A DNA stretch of 64,000 bases, taken from NCBI RefSeq assembly GCF_900102035.1, contig NZ_LT629689.1, forward strand, positions 1,550,001-1,614,000, in the 5' to 3' direction. Shown here in pieces: positions 1-8,380 of the stretch. The notes below the pieces were generated by a model. It was not told the origin of the DNA. It saw nothing but the letters and a program-made list of their open reading frames with translations, and did not search any database. Origin of the DNA: Pseudomonas extremaustralis. Lineage in GTDB: Bacteria; Pseudomonadota; Gammaproteobacteria; Pseudomonadales; Pseudomonadaceae. A program made the translations under genes and the position numbers. The stretch's first letter is position 1. Each line of letters begins with the position of its first letter.

Positions 1-417
1 GGCGCTACCCATATCGTCGACTTCAAGAAAGGCAATGTGGTCGAGCAGATCATGGCGTTGACCGACGGTCGCGGGGTGGATGTCGCCATCGAGGCGCTGG
101 GCACCCAGGGTACGTTCGAGTCGGCGTTGCGGGTGTTGCGTCCGGGTGGGCGAGTGTCCAGCCTCGGGGTGTACTCCAGCGACTTGCACATTCCCTATGA
201 CGCCTTCGGCGCAGGCCTGGCCGATTACAGCATCGTCTCGACCCTGTGCCCTGGCGGCAAAGAGCGCATGCGGCGCCTGATGGCCGTGGTGGCGAGCGGA
301 CGGGTGGACCTGTCGCCCCTGGTGACGCACCGCTTCAAGCTCGACGAGATCGAGGCGGCTTATGACCTGTTTGCCCACCAGCGCGACGGTGTGTTGAAAG
401 TCGCGATTACTCCCTGA
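1..417 (+). CDS. zinc-type alcohol dehydrogenase, C-terminal part (5' end outside window)
   Basis: The frame is open from base 1 and ends with TGA at 415-417. It gives about 138 residues of the second half of a medium-chain zinc alcohol dehydrogenase. The stretch DGRGVDVAIEALGT followed by RPGGRVSSLGVY is the Rossmann-domain region that binds NAD(P), and the tail HRFKLDEIEAAYDLF is typical of the family end. The catalytic zinc site would lie upstream of the window, so the substrate cannot be judged. An in-frame GTG at 37 is unlikely to be the real start because the homology continues upstream of it. Confidence 0.85.
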   Translation, partial: GATHIVDFKKGNVVEQIMALTDGRGVDVAIEALGTQGTFESALRVLRPGGRVSSLGVYSSDLHIPYDAFGAGLADYSIVSTLCPGGKERMRRLMAVVASGRVDLSPLVTHRFKLDEIEAAYDLFAHQRDGVLKVAITP

Positions 418-449
418 AGGCGTCCGTGGGGCGTCACTCGAGGCCAAGG

Positions 450-677
450 ATGCTGATTACTATCACGCAACAACAGGCGCCGCTTCGCTGGACCGTGCAT
501 ATGGACGCCTGGTTCGTCCACTTCGATAGCCAGGCGCAGGCCGAGGCTTTCGTTCAACGCTTGCAGGCGCGTCTGGATGCGCCTCATCCGTGGCCGAGCA
601 CGGGCGTGCCCGGTTCGGCGAATAAACCCGTGGGGTATGCAACACCGAGATTGATCCGCAGCGGCAGGTATGGATGA
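450..677 (+). CDS. small hypothetical protein
   Basis: A 75-residue soluble protein that I do not recognise. It starts at ATG 450 with a GAGG at 440-443; a GTG at 426 is the other possible start. The core WTVHMDAWFVHFDSQAQAEAFVQRLQ has the look of a small alpha/beta domain with aromatic residues. Its stop overlaps the start of the next gene in an ATGA (674-677), so the two are probably translated together. The neighbour is a membrane protein, which gives no clear functional hint. Confidence 0.55.
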   Translation: MLITITQQQAPLRWTVHMDAWFVHFDSQAQAEAFVQRLQARLDAPHPWPSTGVPGSANKPVGYATPRLIRSGRYG

Positions 678-1912
678 CAGGCACCCTGGGATTTGCCGGC
701 GCCGCCGCCGCACTGGGCATCGGCATGCTGGTGGGGCTCGAGCGCGAGCGTCATAAGGGGCAGGGCGAGTACCGGGCCTTTGCCGGTTTTCGCACCTATT
801 CGATCACCGCGTTGCTCGGCTACGTCACTCAGCAGGTCGGCGGCGCCGTATTGCTGGGACTGATCGCGGTATGCCTGGGCGTGCTTGCCAGCACCGCTTA
901 CTGGAAGACCGAGGACAAAGACCCCGGCATTACCAGTGAGGTCGCGCTGTTCACCGTGCTGGTGCTGGGCGCCTTGTGTGGGATCAACCCCGCATTGGCC
1001 ACGGCCATCGGCGTGGTCATGGCCGGCCTGTTGGTGTACCGCCAGAAACTGCATGATTTCGCCCGCAGCCAATTGACCGACGCCGAGATGCGTGACGGCC
1101 TGTTGCTGCTGATCGTGGCGCTGGTGGTGTTGCCGCTGGCGCCTGACCGTTACTTCGGCCCCTATGGCGCGCTGAATCCACGGGCTATCTGCACCCTGAC
1201 CGCATTGCTGATGGCAATCGGTGCGGTGGGGCATGTCGCGGTGCGTGCCCTGGGCCCGCGTTATGGCTACGCCGTCGGCGCCATTGCCTCGGGATTCGCC
1301 TCCAGCACCGTGACCATTGCCGCCATGGGCCAGGCCGTGGCCAAGGAGCCGAACCACCTGCGCACCCTCGCGGCGGCCGCGATCTTCTCGAATGTGGCGA
1401 CGATGGCCCAGGCAGGCTTGATCCTCGGCACCGTGGCGCCGGCCTTGCTGGTGAAGATGGCCTGGCCGCTGCTCGCCGGGCTTGTCACTGCGGTGCTGTA
1501 TGGGATGGGCTTGATGTTACGCACGGGGGCGGTGCCCGCCAGCCAGACCCTCGAGGTCGGCGGCGCGTTCGATCTGAAGCTGGCGCTGCTGATGGTGTTG
1601 ATGCTGACCGGGATTACGTTTGTGTCATCGGTGATGCTGTATCACTTCGGCCAAGTGGGTGTGATGTTGACCGCTACCGTGAGCGGGTTCGCCGACGCTC
1701 ACGCCTCTACCGCTTCGATTGCCGCCCTGGCCACCAGCGGCCAGCTCTCCCTGGACGCCGCAGCCATCCCCATATTGCTGGCAATCAGTTGCAACTCCGT
1801 GAGCAAGTGCCTGGTGGCCTGGGTCAGCGGCGGTCGTCGCTTCGCGGTCTATGTGATTGCCGGCCAGGTGTTGCTGACCGGCGCGATGTGGCTCGGCACG
1901 CTGGTCAGCTAG
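674..1912 (+). CDS. MgtC/SapB N-terminal and DUF4010 domain membrane protein
   Basis: A 412-residue multi-pass inner-membrane protein. The N-terminus, with GIGMLVGLERER at about residues 15-26 and then FAGFRTYSITALLG, is the MgtC/SapB signature. The second half (about 170-400), with GYAVGAIASGFASSTVTIAAMG and GFADAHASTASIA, matches DUF4010. The two-domain layout is common in Pseudomonas, but the transported substrate, if any, is unknown. The start overlaps the upstream small gene by four bases, suggesting translational coupling. It converges with the histidine kinase gene, with 18 bases between the two stops. Confidence 0.85.
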   Translation: MTGTLGFAGAAAALGIGMLVGLERERHKGQGEYRAFAGFRTYSITALLGYVTQQVGGAVLLGLIAVCLGVLASTAYWKTEDKDPGITSEVALFTVLVLGALCGINPALATAIGVVMAGLLVYRQKLHDFARSQLTDAEMRDGLLLLIVALVVLPLAPDRYFGPYGALNPRAICTLTALLMAIGAVGHVAVRALGPRYGYAVGAIASGFASSTVTIAAMGQAVAKEPNHLRTLAAAAIFSNVATMAQAGLILGTVAPALLVKMAWPLLAGLVTAVLYGMGLMLRTGAVPASQTLEVGGAFDLKLALLMVLMLTGITFVSSVMLYHFGQVGVMLTATVSGFADAHASTASIAALATSGQLSLDAAAIPILLAISCNSVSKCLVAWVSGGRRFAVYVIAGQVLLTGAMWLGTLVS

Positions 1913-1930
1913 CCGCCGCTGAAAACCCCA

Positions 1931-3295
1931 TCAAGCCGGAATTTCCAGGGTGGCGCGCAGGCCGCCGGTCGTCAGGTTCTCCAGGCGCACCAGACCGCCC
2001 AGGCGCTGGGCGATGGTTTGCACGATGGTCAGGCCCAGTCCCGCGCCCTGGGCGTTGCCACGGCTGTAGAACCGTTCGAAGAGCCGGTCGCGCTGGGTTT
2101 CGTCGATGCCGGGGCCCTGGTCGTCGACGGTCAGGACGAAACGCTGGGCGTTTTTGTGCAAGCCCACGGTAATCACCCCGTTTTCCGGGGAGAAGTTCGC
2201 GGCGTTGCTCACCAGGTTGGTCAGGGCGATATTGATCGCGGAGGCATCGGTGCTGACGTTGTAGGCGTCGTCGTCGACATCGAACACCAGTTCCAGGCCT
2301 TTGCTCAGCAGCCACGGCGTCAGTTGAATCAGGGTTTCGCGTACCGTGGCGGCCAAGTCGATGGCTTGTACCGGTGGCCGCCCGCCGCTCGGCTCCAGGC
2401 GCGCCATGGTCAGCAGTTGGTTGACCAGGCGGCTGGTGCGGTCGACGCCGGTGATCAGAAAGGCCAGGGACTCGCGCCGCTCGGCTTCGGTCCCGGCTTC
2501 CAGCAGGTTCTGCGCATGCACCCGCAATACCGCCAGGGGCGTGCGCATTTCGTGGGCGGCGTCGGCGATAAAGCGCCGTTCGCGGCCAATCATGTCCTGG
2601 ATCTGCGCGAGCATGCGGTTCAACGCCGCCTGCATCGGCTCAAGCTCGGTGGGCAGCGGGGTGAGCAGCATCGGTTCCAGGGAGCCGGAGTGCCGCGCGC
2701 GCAGGATCGCCGCCATATCGGCCAAGGGTTTGAGGCCCCAGCCGATGGCCAGCCAGACCATCCCCGCCAGGATCAGGCTGCCCAGTACATTGGGCCATAA
2801 CGTGTGACGCACAATGCGCCCGACCAGGTCCGAGCGCACATCGTCACGCTCGCCGACCCAGACCCGCAGGCCGTTGTCCTTGTCCTTGAGCAAAAAACCG
2901 CGCCACTTGCGGCCACTCACGTCGTTGACATTGCTGTAACCCGGCTCGGTGGGGGGCGTGCTAAACGACGGGGCACTGTGGGTGAACACCAGGCGTTCGC
3001 CCTGGGCATTCCAGACCTGGAAAGCGATTTTGCTTTCATACGGGTGCCCATCCACCTTGGGCACCGCATCGGCAAGGGCTTTGTTGAAGGCGCGGTACAG
3101 CTCGGTGCGGTCCTGGCTGGCCAACGGCATGCTCATCACGCCCTGGAGCAATCGGGCGTTCTGCGCCAGTTGGGCGTCGTAGACTTCGGCGATTTCGTGG
3201 TTGCTGTCGTGCAGGTTGAGCACGCTGATCAACAGCAGCCCGGCGAGCAGCAAGCCGATGATCAGCGTCAGGGTGCGGCGCCGGATGGAGGTCAT
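1931..3295 (-). CDS. sensor histidine kinase, QseC/PmrB-like
   Basis: A 454-residue membrane kinase. Membrane segments are at about 8-28 and 167-188, enclosing a periplasmic sensor of roughly 140 residues. The HisKA box DAAHEMRTPLAVL carries the phospho-accepting H248. The ATPase domain shows the N box near LVSNAANFSPE and the G boxes DDQGPGID and GAGLGLTIV. The ATG at 3295 overlaps the stop of the response regulator gene (ATGA), so the pair is translationally coupled; the open frame further upstream lies inside the regulator gene and is not used. It is the last gene of the seven-gene operon and presumably senses the signal that controls it. Confidence 0.88.
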   Translation of the reverse strand: MTSIRRRTLTLIIGLLLAGLLLISVLNLHDSNHEIAEVYDAQLAQNARLLQGVMSMPLASQDRTELYRAFNKALADAVPKVDGHPYESKIAFQVWNAQGERLVFTHSAPSFSTPPTEPGYSNVNDVSGRKWRGFLLKDKDNGLRVWVGERDDVRSDLVGRIVRHTLWPNVLGSLILAGMVWLAIGWGLKPLADMAAILRARHSGSLEPMLLTPLPTELEPMQAALNRMLAQIQDMIGRERRFIADAAHEMRTPLAVLRVHAQNLLEAGTEAERRESLAFLITGVDRTSRLVNQLLTMARLEPSGGRPPVQAIDLAATVRETLIQLTPWLLSKGLELVFDVDDDAYNVSTDASAINIALTNLVSNAANFSPENGVITVGLHKNAQRFVLTVDDQGPGIDETQRDRLFERFYSRGNAQGAGLGLTIVQTIAQRLGGLVRLENLTTGGLRATLEIPA

Positions 3296-3954
3296 CGGCG
3301 CTCCTCCACCAGATAGCCGATGCCGCGCACGGTGCGAATCAAGTCGCTGGAGAATTTCTTGCGCAGATGGTGGATATGCACCTCCAGGGTGTTGCTCTCG
3401 GCCTCTTCGTTCCAACCGTAGAGCAGCTGCATCAACTGGTCACGGGTCATGACGCGGCCTGGCGGCGAGAGCAATTCATGCAGCAACTGGTATTCCTTGG
3501 GGGTCAGCAGCACCGGTTCACCGTGGTAGCTGACCTGTTGCGTGCTGGGGTCCAGGCTGATGCCCGCATGCTCGATCAGCACCCGCGCGCGTCCGGCGCT
3601 GCGCCGCAGCAAGGCGCGCAGGCGCGCCTTGAGTTCGGCCAGGTCGAACGGTTTGACCAGGTAGTCATCGGCACCGGCGTCGAGCCCGGCGATACGGTCT
3701 TCGGTGGCATCCCGCGCGGTGAGGATCAGCACCGGCACACAGCCGCCGCTGTCGCGCAGGCGACGCAGCACCTCCAGCCCGTCCATGCGCGGCAGGCCGA
3801 GGTCGAGCACCACCACGTCAAAGGTTTCGCTGAGCAGCGCATGCAACGCGCTGCTGCCGTCTTGCAACCAATCGACGGTGTATCCCTCGCGAACCAGCGC
3901 CTGGTGAATACCTTCACCCAATGCCACATCATCCTCGATCAATAATAGGCGCAC
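3292..3954 (-). CDS. OmpR-family response regulator, QseB/PmrA-like
   Basis: A 220-residue two-domain regulator. The receiver domain has the acidic pocket (E7, D8, D9), the phosphorylation site D51 in VVLDLGLPRMDG, the conserved T/A switch region LTARD and a Lys in VKPFD. The C-terminal winged helix (about 125-220) contains LTPKEYQLL and TLEVHIHHLRKKF, close to QseB and PmrA. It follows the TPR gene by 11 bases and overlaps the kinase gene. PmrA/QseB-type regulators bind CTTAAG-like direct repeats, and two such repeats lie in front of this operon at 8268-8284 and 8311-8327, which suggests autoregulation. Confidence 0.9.
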   Translation of the reverse strand: MRLLLIEDDVALGEGIHQALVREGYTVDWLQDGSSALHALLSETFDVVVLDLGLPRMDGLEVLRRLRDSGGCVPVLILTARDATEDRIAGLDAGADDYLVKPFDLAELKARLRALLRRSAGRARVLIEHAGISLDPSTQQVSYHGEPVLLTPKEYQLLHELLSPPGRVMTRDQLMQLLYGWNEEAESNTLEVHIHHLRKKFSSDLIRTVRGIGYLVEERR

Positions 3955-3965
3955 ACAGACTCCTG

Positions 3966-4610
3966 TCAGTTGAGTTTTTTGTTGATGTCGGCCAGCACGC
4001 TTTCAATTTCTTTGCGCCGCCCGGCGTCTGCGGTTTCCCGGCCCGGCCGAGGTGCGGCCTGCAGGGCTTTTTGCAGGGCGTCACGGGCTTCGGGGTAGCG
4101 TTTCTGCCGGTACAGGTGGTCGCCCCAGAAGTACAGACTATCAATGCCCGTCGGGTTCAGTTGCAAGGCCTGCTTGAGCAGTTGGTCCGCCTTGTCCGCG
4201 TCGCCGAAACCGATCGGCCAGCCGGGCACGCGATCATACAGGGCTGCGAGGCTAGTGTAGGCCGAACCTTGCAGGGCCTTGGGGTCCAGGGCGAGGGCTT
4301 TTTCCAGATCGGCCTTGGCCGCCTTGACCTTGCTCAATGCACCCAGTCCGCCCTGGGCGCCGGCCCAGCTGCTGGTGACGATCCCGGACCAGATCCAGGC
4401 TTCGGCGGCCTGAGGACGCGCCTGGGTGAAGGCTTTGGCCTGGTCGGCGAGTTGTTCAAAGGCGTGTTGGCGCTGTTCCTCGGGCAGGTTGTATTGAATA
4501 TGCGCCCAGCGCGTCTGGATGTCGGTCAGGCGTTGCTGGTCGGTGGCGTCCAGCGCCCAGGTGACGGGGCTCAAGGCCATCAGCAGCAGTGCGGCAAGCA
4601 GGCGTTTCAT
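3966..4610 (-). CDS. periplasmic TPR-repeat protein
   Basis: A 214-residue exported protein. Residues 1-19 form a signal peptide (MKRLLAALLLMALSPVTWA). The rest is helical with tetratricopeptide-like repeats, for example AKADLEKALALDPKAL, ADQLLKQALQLNPTG and EARDALQKALQAAP. The DRVPGWPIGFGD segment resembles the TatT/TRAP-associated helical proteins. TPR proteins serve as scaffolds; no enzyme function is visible. Its start overlaps the stop of the dehydrogenase gene upstream (ATGA), so it belongs to the same operon. Confidence 0.75.
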   Translation of the reverse strand: MKRLLAALLLMALSPVTWALDATDQQRLTDIQTRWAHIQYNLPEEQRQHAFEQLADQAKAFTQARPQAAEAWIWSGIVTSSWAGAQGGLGALSKVKAAKADLEKALALDPKALQGSAYTSLAALYDRVPGWPIGFGDADKADQLLKQALQLNPTGIDSLYFWGDHLYRQKRYPEARDALQKALQAAPRPGRETADAGRRKEIESVLADINKKLN

Positions 4611-5416
4611 GGGGTTGGGTCCTTTTTCACGGGTTTGTCGCTCAAACGGCGAATCAGCGGCAGTTGTTTGCGCAGGCTGCGGTCCACCAGGTTCGGCAGC
4701 AGGCTGTTGAGGCGTACGAAGAAACGCTCCGGCCAGCCCAGATACAGGTCGCGGCGCTCGTTGGCAATCGCCTGGACCACCGCCGACGCCACGGTGTGCG
4801 GGTCGTCGACGTTGGACTTGAGCGCATCGTTCAAGGCCTGTGCCTGCGTGCTGTTCATGCTGGTGCGGGTGGCGCGCGGGGCTACATACAGCACGCCGAC
4901 CCGCGTATCCGCCAATTCCCGGCGCAAGGCTTCGGAAAACCCGCGCAAGGCAAACTTGGTGGCGCAGTACGTGGCATAGCCGGGGTAGCCGATGGAGCCA
5001 TAGGTGGAGCCGACATTGACCACCATCGCGCTCGGTGCTTGTTTGAGCAGCGGCAACAGCAGCTTGGTCAGGCAGATCGGCGCGGAGATGTTCAACGCCA
5101 GCATCTGGTTGATGTCGTTGTCGTCCAACTGTTCAAGCATGGTGAAGTGATTGACCCCGGCGGCGTTGATCAGCAGGTTGACGCCGCCGATGGCTTCGGC
5201 GGCGGCCAGTACCTTGCGCCGGTCGGTGAGGAACGTCAGGTCGGCACTCACCCAGCACAGATGCTCGGGGTACTTGGCCAACAAGGCTTCCAGCGGGGCG
5301 CGATGACGGGCCACGGCGAGGACGTAGGCGCCGCTGGCGCAGAGTGCGGAGGCAATCGCCAGGCCAATGCCGCCGCTGGCGCCGGTCAGCACCACTCGGG
5401 CGTCAGACAGGCGCAT
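4607..5416 (-). CDS. short-chain dehydrogenase/reductase
   Basis: A 269-residue SDR enzyme. The cofactor motif TGASGGIG is at about residues 12-19, NAAG is present, and the catalytic S and YxxxK appear in NVGSTYGSIGYPGYATYCATK. The length and the extended C-terminus (ERFFVRLNSLLPNLVDRSLRKQLPLI) are like SDRs acting on lipids or polyketides. I chose ATG 5416 because the SDR homology starts there (MRLSDARVVLTGASGG); the gene overlaps the upstream oxidase gene by 14 bases. In this operon it probably reduces or oxidises a product of the acyl ligase and oxidase. Confidence 0.85.
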   Translation of the reverse strand: MRLSDARVVLTGASGGIGLAIASALCASGAYVLAVARHRAPLEALLAKYPEHLCWVSADLTFLTDRRKVLAAAEAIGGVNLLINAAGVNHFTMLEQLDDNDINQMLALNISAPICLTKLLLPLLKQAPSAMVVNVGSTYGSIGYPGYATYCATKFALRGFSEALRRELADTRVGVLYVAPRATRTSMNSTQAQALNDALKSNVDDPHTVASAVVQAIANERRDLYLGWPERFFVRLNSLLPNLVDRSLRKQLPLIRRLSDKPVKKDPTP

Positions 5417-6077
5417 GGGAAGCCTCCCCGATACGCGGCAGGTTGCGGAACATGTCGGTATAGAGTGCGTACACCACCTTGGAGGCACGGATCACCGCGG
5501 CCTGGTCATCGGGATCGTCCAGAGTGTTCATCAGGCGGCGATAGGTTTCCATGTGCCCGATGTCCAGGGAACCGTGGGAGCTGAGGTAGCTGAACGCGGT
5601 CTCCGGCAGTTGCAGGCGGTCGCGGATGCTGCCGGCGGCATGGGTGGCCAGGGCGATGCTGGTGCCTTCCAGCACGTTGACCATGCCGAACAGGCCGACC
5701 GGATTGTCACGGGCGATCAAGTCATAGAGGTAGCTGACCATCAACTCGATGGGCAGGCCTGGGCGGCCGTCACGTATCGCGTCTGCGTCGCCACCGCAGG
5801 CGGCGATGTCGTTGAGCACCCATTGCTCGTGACCGTATTCGTCCTCGATGTACTCGCAGACGGCCTTGCGCAGCCATTCCAGGCGCGAGGGCAGGCGTGC
5901 GCCGCAGGCCATCATCAACGGCACGGTGTGGCGGACGTGGTAATAGGCCTGGGCGAGAAATTCGCGATAGCTTTCCAGGGCGACCTTGCCTTCCAGGGCA
6001 TCACGGATGATCGGCAGGCTGAACAGTGTGTTGCGTTCCTGCTGGGTGGCTTCTTGCAGCGTGTCGAAAAAATTCAC
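5403..6077 (-). CDS. haem-oxygenase-fold putative metal oxidase (TenA/HDO-like)
   Basis: A 224-residue all-helical protein of the TenA/PqqC/haem-oxygenase-like fold. Possible metal ligands are E80 and H83 in EYGH, E137 in VLEGTS, and H168, D172 and H175 in SSHGSLDIGH. This resembles the carboxylate/histidine sets of haem-oxygenase-like diiron oxidases (the UndA and SznF group). The thiamine-pathway role of TenA is unlikely because the gene lies between an acyl ligase and a dehydrogenase, overlapping both (by 4 and 14 bases). Metal content and substrate are inference. Confidence 0.7.
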   Translation of the reverse strand: MNFFDTLQEATQQERNTLFSLPIIRDALEGKVALESYREFLAQAYYHVRHTVPLMMACGARLPSRLEWLRKAVCEYIEDEYGHEQWVLNDIAACGGDADAIRDGRPGLPIELMVSYLYDLIARDNPVGLFGMVNVLEGTSIALATHAAGSIRDRLQLPETAFSYLSSHGSLDIGHMETYRRLMNTLDDPDDQAAVIRASKVVYALYTDMFRNLPRIGEASHAPV

Positions 6078-7552
6078 GATGAGGTTTCCTCGTTGAGTGC
6101 AGGGGCAAATCGGGCTTGATAACGCGCGACGATGGCGTCACGGCGTGGCCGGCCGTTAGCGGTGAGCAAGCCATTGGCGGCGGTAAAGGGTTCTTGCAGG
6201 CGTGTCCAGACATGCACCTGGGCATAGTCGGGCAGGCCGCTATTGGCCGCTGCCACGGCGGCGGCCAACTGGGCGTCGCTGCAATCGGGGCGATGGGGCC
6301 AGAGCAGGGCGTGGTTCTGCGGCAGGGCTTCGCCATACACGAAGGCCTGGGCGATGACGCCGTCCTGGGTCAGTTCGGCCTCGACCCAGTCGGGGTTGAC
6401 GTTGCGCCCATAACTGGTGACGAACTGATGTTTCTTGCGGCCCTTGAGGTAGAGAAACCCGTCCTCGTCGAAGGCACCGAGGTCGCCGCTGGGCCACCAT
6501 TGTTCCGGCGGTTCGGCCTGCCCCAGATAACCGAGCAGGGTCGAGCCCTTGATCAGCACTTCACCGTCTTCGGCCAGGCGGATTTCCACATGGGGCAAGG
6601 GTTTGCCGACGCTGCCCGGCCGCTGCGCGTCGGGCAGGTTGAGGCAGACCACCGAAGCGCATTCCGACAGCCCGTAGCCTTCGAACACCGGCACGCCCAG
6701 GCGCTGCGCACGTTGCAACAAGGCCTTGGACACCCGGGCACCGCCCACCGCCGCAAAGCGCAGGCCCTGGGGGCTGAAGGCCTTCTGCTCGGCGGCGATC
6801 ACCAACATCAGCAACAACTGCGGCACCAGGATCAGGCTGTGGGGCTGGCGCATCGCCAGGCAACCGAGCAACTGCGCCGCGTCCACCGCGCTGGCGCCCT
6901 GGATGCCAAGGGTCTTCTGGCTCGGCACACTCAGGGTGGCGCCGGCATACAGGGCGGCGTAGCACCCCAGGTTTTCCAGCAGAATCGCGATCGGCAACAG
7001 CGCCAGGTGGTGACGCGGATCGGTCACATGGCTGGCCTGATGCAACTCGCGGGCGACCCGCAGCAGGCTGTCGGCACTCAGGCACACGCCCTTGGGCGCG
7101 CCGGTGGTGCCGGACGTGAAGGTGATTTTGGCGGTATCCAGCGGCAGCGCGGGGCGGCCGGTGAAACTGCGGCGCCAGAACTCGCCGGCTTGATGGTAAC
7201 CGGCGTCGCGCAGTTCGCCCGCCAGTTCGGGCTCGGCAATCACCAGTTCGGCGTGGCTCTGCGCCAGGCAATGGGCGCGCTGGGCCGGGCTGAAGAACGG
7301 CGGCAGGGTCAGGCAGGTCAACCCTTCGAACAGCACGGCCAGGTCCCAGAGCATGGCATCCACGCCGTTGTCCAGGGCCAGGGCCACCACTTTCACGCCG
7401 GCATCGCTCAGGCGTTGCTGGCGATAGGCGACCTCGGCGAACAGCGCGGTGTAATCCATTTTCAGGCTGTCGCCCCACAGGGCGATGGTGCCGTCATTGC
7501 GTTCGGCATAACCGCGCAGGACGGCGTGGAAACGGCGGGTTTCAGGCGACAT
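6074..7552 (-). CDS. AMP-binding acyl ligase (ANL superfamily, short form)
   Basis: A 492-residue adenylate-forming enzyme, expected to activate a carboxylic acid as acyl-AMP. The P-loop FTSGTTGAPKG is at about 150-160, GYGLSECASVV is the A5 region, and SGDLGAFDEDGFLYLKGRKKHQFVTSYGRN covers A7-A8. The C-terminal NGLLTANGRPRR aligns with the family A10 loop, where an Arg or Pro stands near the usual catalytic Lys. It is about 100 residues shorter than long-chain fatty acyl-CoA ligases. Its start overlaps the T_hemolysin-family gene by 11 bases and its end overlaps the oxidase gene by 4. Confidence 0.82.
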   Translation of the reverse strand: MSPETRRFHAVLRGYAERNDGTIALWGDSLKMDYTALFAEVAYRQQRLSDAGVKVVALALDNGVDAMLWDLAVLFEGLTCLTLPPFFSPAQRAHCLAQSHAELVIAEPELAGELRDAGYHQAGEFWRRSFTGRPALPLDTAKITFTSGTTGAPKGVCLSADSLLRVARELHQASHVTDPRHHLALLPIAILLENLGCYAALYAGATLSVPSQKTLGIQGASAVDAAQLLGCLAMRQPHSLILVPQLLLMLVIAAEQKAFSPQGLRFAAVGGARVSKALLQRAQRLGVPVFEGYGLSECASVVCLNLPDAQRPGSVGKPLPHVEIRLAEDGEVLIKGSTLLGYLGQAEPPEQWWPSGDLGAFDEDGFLYLKGRKKHQFVTSYGRNVNPDWVEAELTQDGVIAQAFVYGEALPQNHALLWPHRPDCSDAQLAAAVAAANSGLPDYAQVHVWTRLQEPFTAANGLLTANGRPRRDAIVARYQARFAPALNEETSS

Positions 7553-8219
7553 GGCTGGTGTCCTCTATCGTTGTCGGCAACCCCAGGCGTGAAAACAGGC
7601 CCATGTTGCGCAGATGGATGAACCCGGCGCGGATATTGCCGACGTGCACCCAAGGTTGGCTTTCGTAGTAACTGCCCCACTGATGACGCTCGTCCCCCAG
7701 GCGCTGCGGATCGGCCGCGCACAGGGTGACCGGCTTCAAACCGAGGCGATGGAAACTGTTGACCAGGCCGATATTGCCGGTGAACGCCACCCATTCCAGG
7801 CCGGCCATGGCCAGCAACCAGGTAATCGCGATGATGCTCAGGCGCGCACTGCCGGTATCGCTGGCGGCCAGGTTGCCCACTTCGGCGATGGCGTTGCGCG
7901 CCACAGGTTGTTCGGCGGCGGCGCTGATCAGCGGTTCGATGGGGTGATCCAGGTAACGCTCCAGGAACAACGCTCCGTCACTGGCCAGGCGCACGCCGGC
8001 CACGGCACACAGCTCGCCGTCGACGTGGTTGACACCAAACAGTTGGGGCATGAAGTGGCGGATATCGGCGCCATGGGCGAGGCGAAAACGCTGTTGGATA
8101 AAGGCTTCGAAAGTCGGGCGTTCGGCGTCTTGGGGCAGGGCGCGGGAGAGGCGCATTTTTGCGCCGTCGGCATGGCCGAAAAACAGGGGCAGGGGAATGT
8201 TCCAATCAATACCGGGCAT
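7542..8219 (-). CDS. thermostable hemolysin family protein (T_hemolysin)
   Basis: A 225-residue protein of the thermostable hemolysin family, named after Vibrio delta-VPH. The fold resembles GNAT acyltransferases. Conserved parts seen are FFGHADGAKMRLSRALP near the start, AIAEVGNLAASDTGSARLSIIAITWLLA in the middle and GNIGLVNSFHRLGLKP. ATG 8219 is chosen because GGGAGG lies about 10 bases upstream on the minus strand; the open frame to 8291 has no ribosome site. It is the first gene of the operon. Haemolysis is the historical label; the genomic context suggests an acyl-transfer or lipid-modifying role (inference). Confidence 0.8.
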   Translation of the reverse strand: MPGIDWNIPLPLFFGHADGAKMRLSRALPQDAERPTFEAFIQQRFRLAHGADIRHFMPQLFGVNHVDGELCAVAGVRLASDGALFLERYLDHPIEPLISAAAEQPVARNAIAEVGNLAASDTGSARLSIIAITWLLAMAGLEWVAFTGNIGLVNSFHRLGLKPVTLCAADPQRLGDERHQWGSYYESQPWVHVGNIRAGFIHLRNMGLFSRLGLPTTIEDTSHVA

Positions 8220-8267
8220 TGGCGTTACGCCTCCCATATGAAGTTGGGAGAAGTATCGGAGGCATTT

Positions 8268-8284
8268 CTTAACGAAGTCTGAAG
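8268..8284 (-). promoter_or_regulatory. PmrA/QseB-like direct-repeat box facing the biosynthetic operon
   Basis: On the minus strand this reads CTTCAG-ACTTC-GTTAAG, two CTTAAG-like half sites with a 5-base spacer (11-base period). This is the arrangement known for PmrA/QseB-type regulators. It lies about 50 bases upstream of the T_hemolysin-family start at 8219. Confidence 0.55.
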
Positions 8285-8310
8285 GTGGCAAAAATGATCG
8301 ATTTGCCCAT

Positions 8311-8327
8311 CTTCAGACTGTCTTAAG
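8311..8327 (+). promoter_or_regulatory. PmrA/QseB-like direct-repeat box facing cytochrome b561
   Basis: CTTCAG-ACTGT-CTTAAG: the same half sites and 5-base spacer as the box at 8268-8284, but in the opposite direction. It lies 54 bases upstream of the cytochrome b561 ATG at 8381. The pair suggests one regulator, probably the one coded at 3292-3954, controls both directions. Confidence 0.55.
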
Positions 8328-8380
8328 ACTTCGCGGGCAGGGTGTTCGCGACTATCCATCCACGCACAAGGCACCGCTCC

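Noticed and set aside
6116..7621. Plus-strand open frame of about 500 codons
   Set aside because: It lies opposite the acyl ligase, whose motifs are clear. The product is Gln/Gly/His-rich without any family pattern, as expected of a GC-rich shadow frame.
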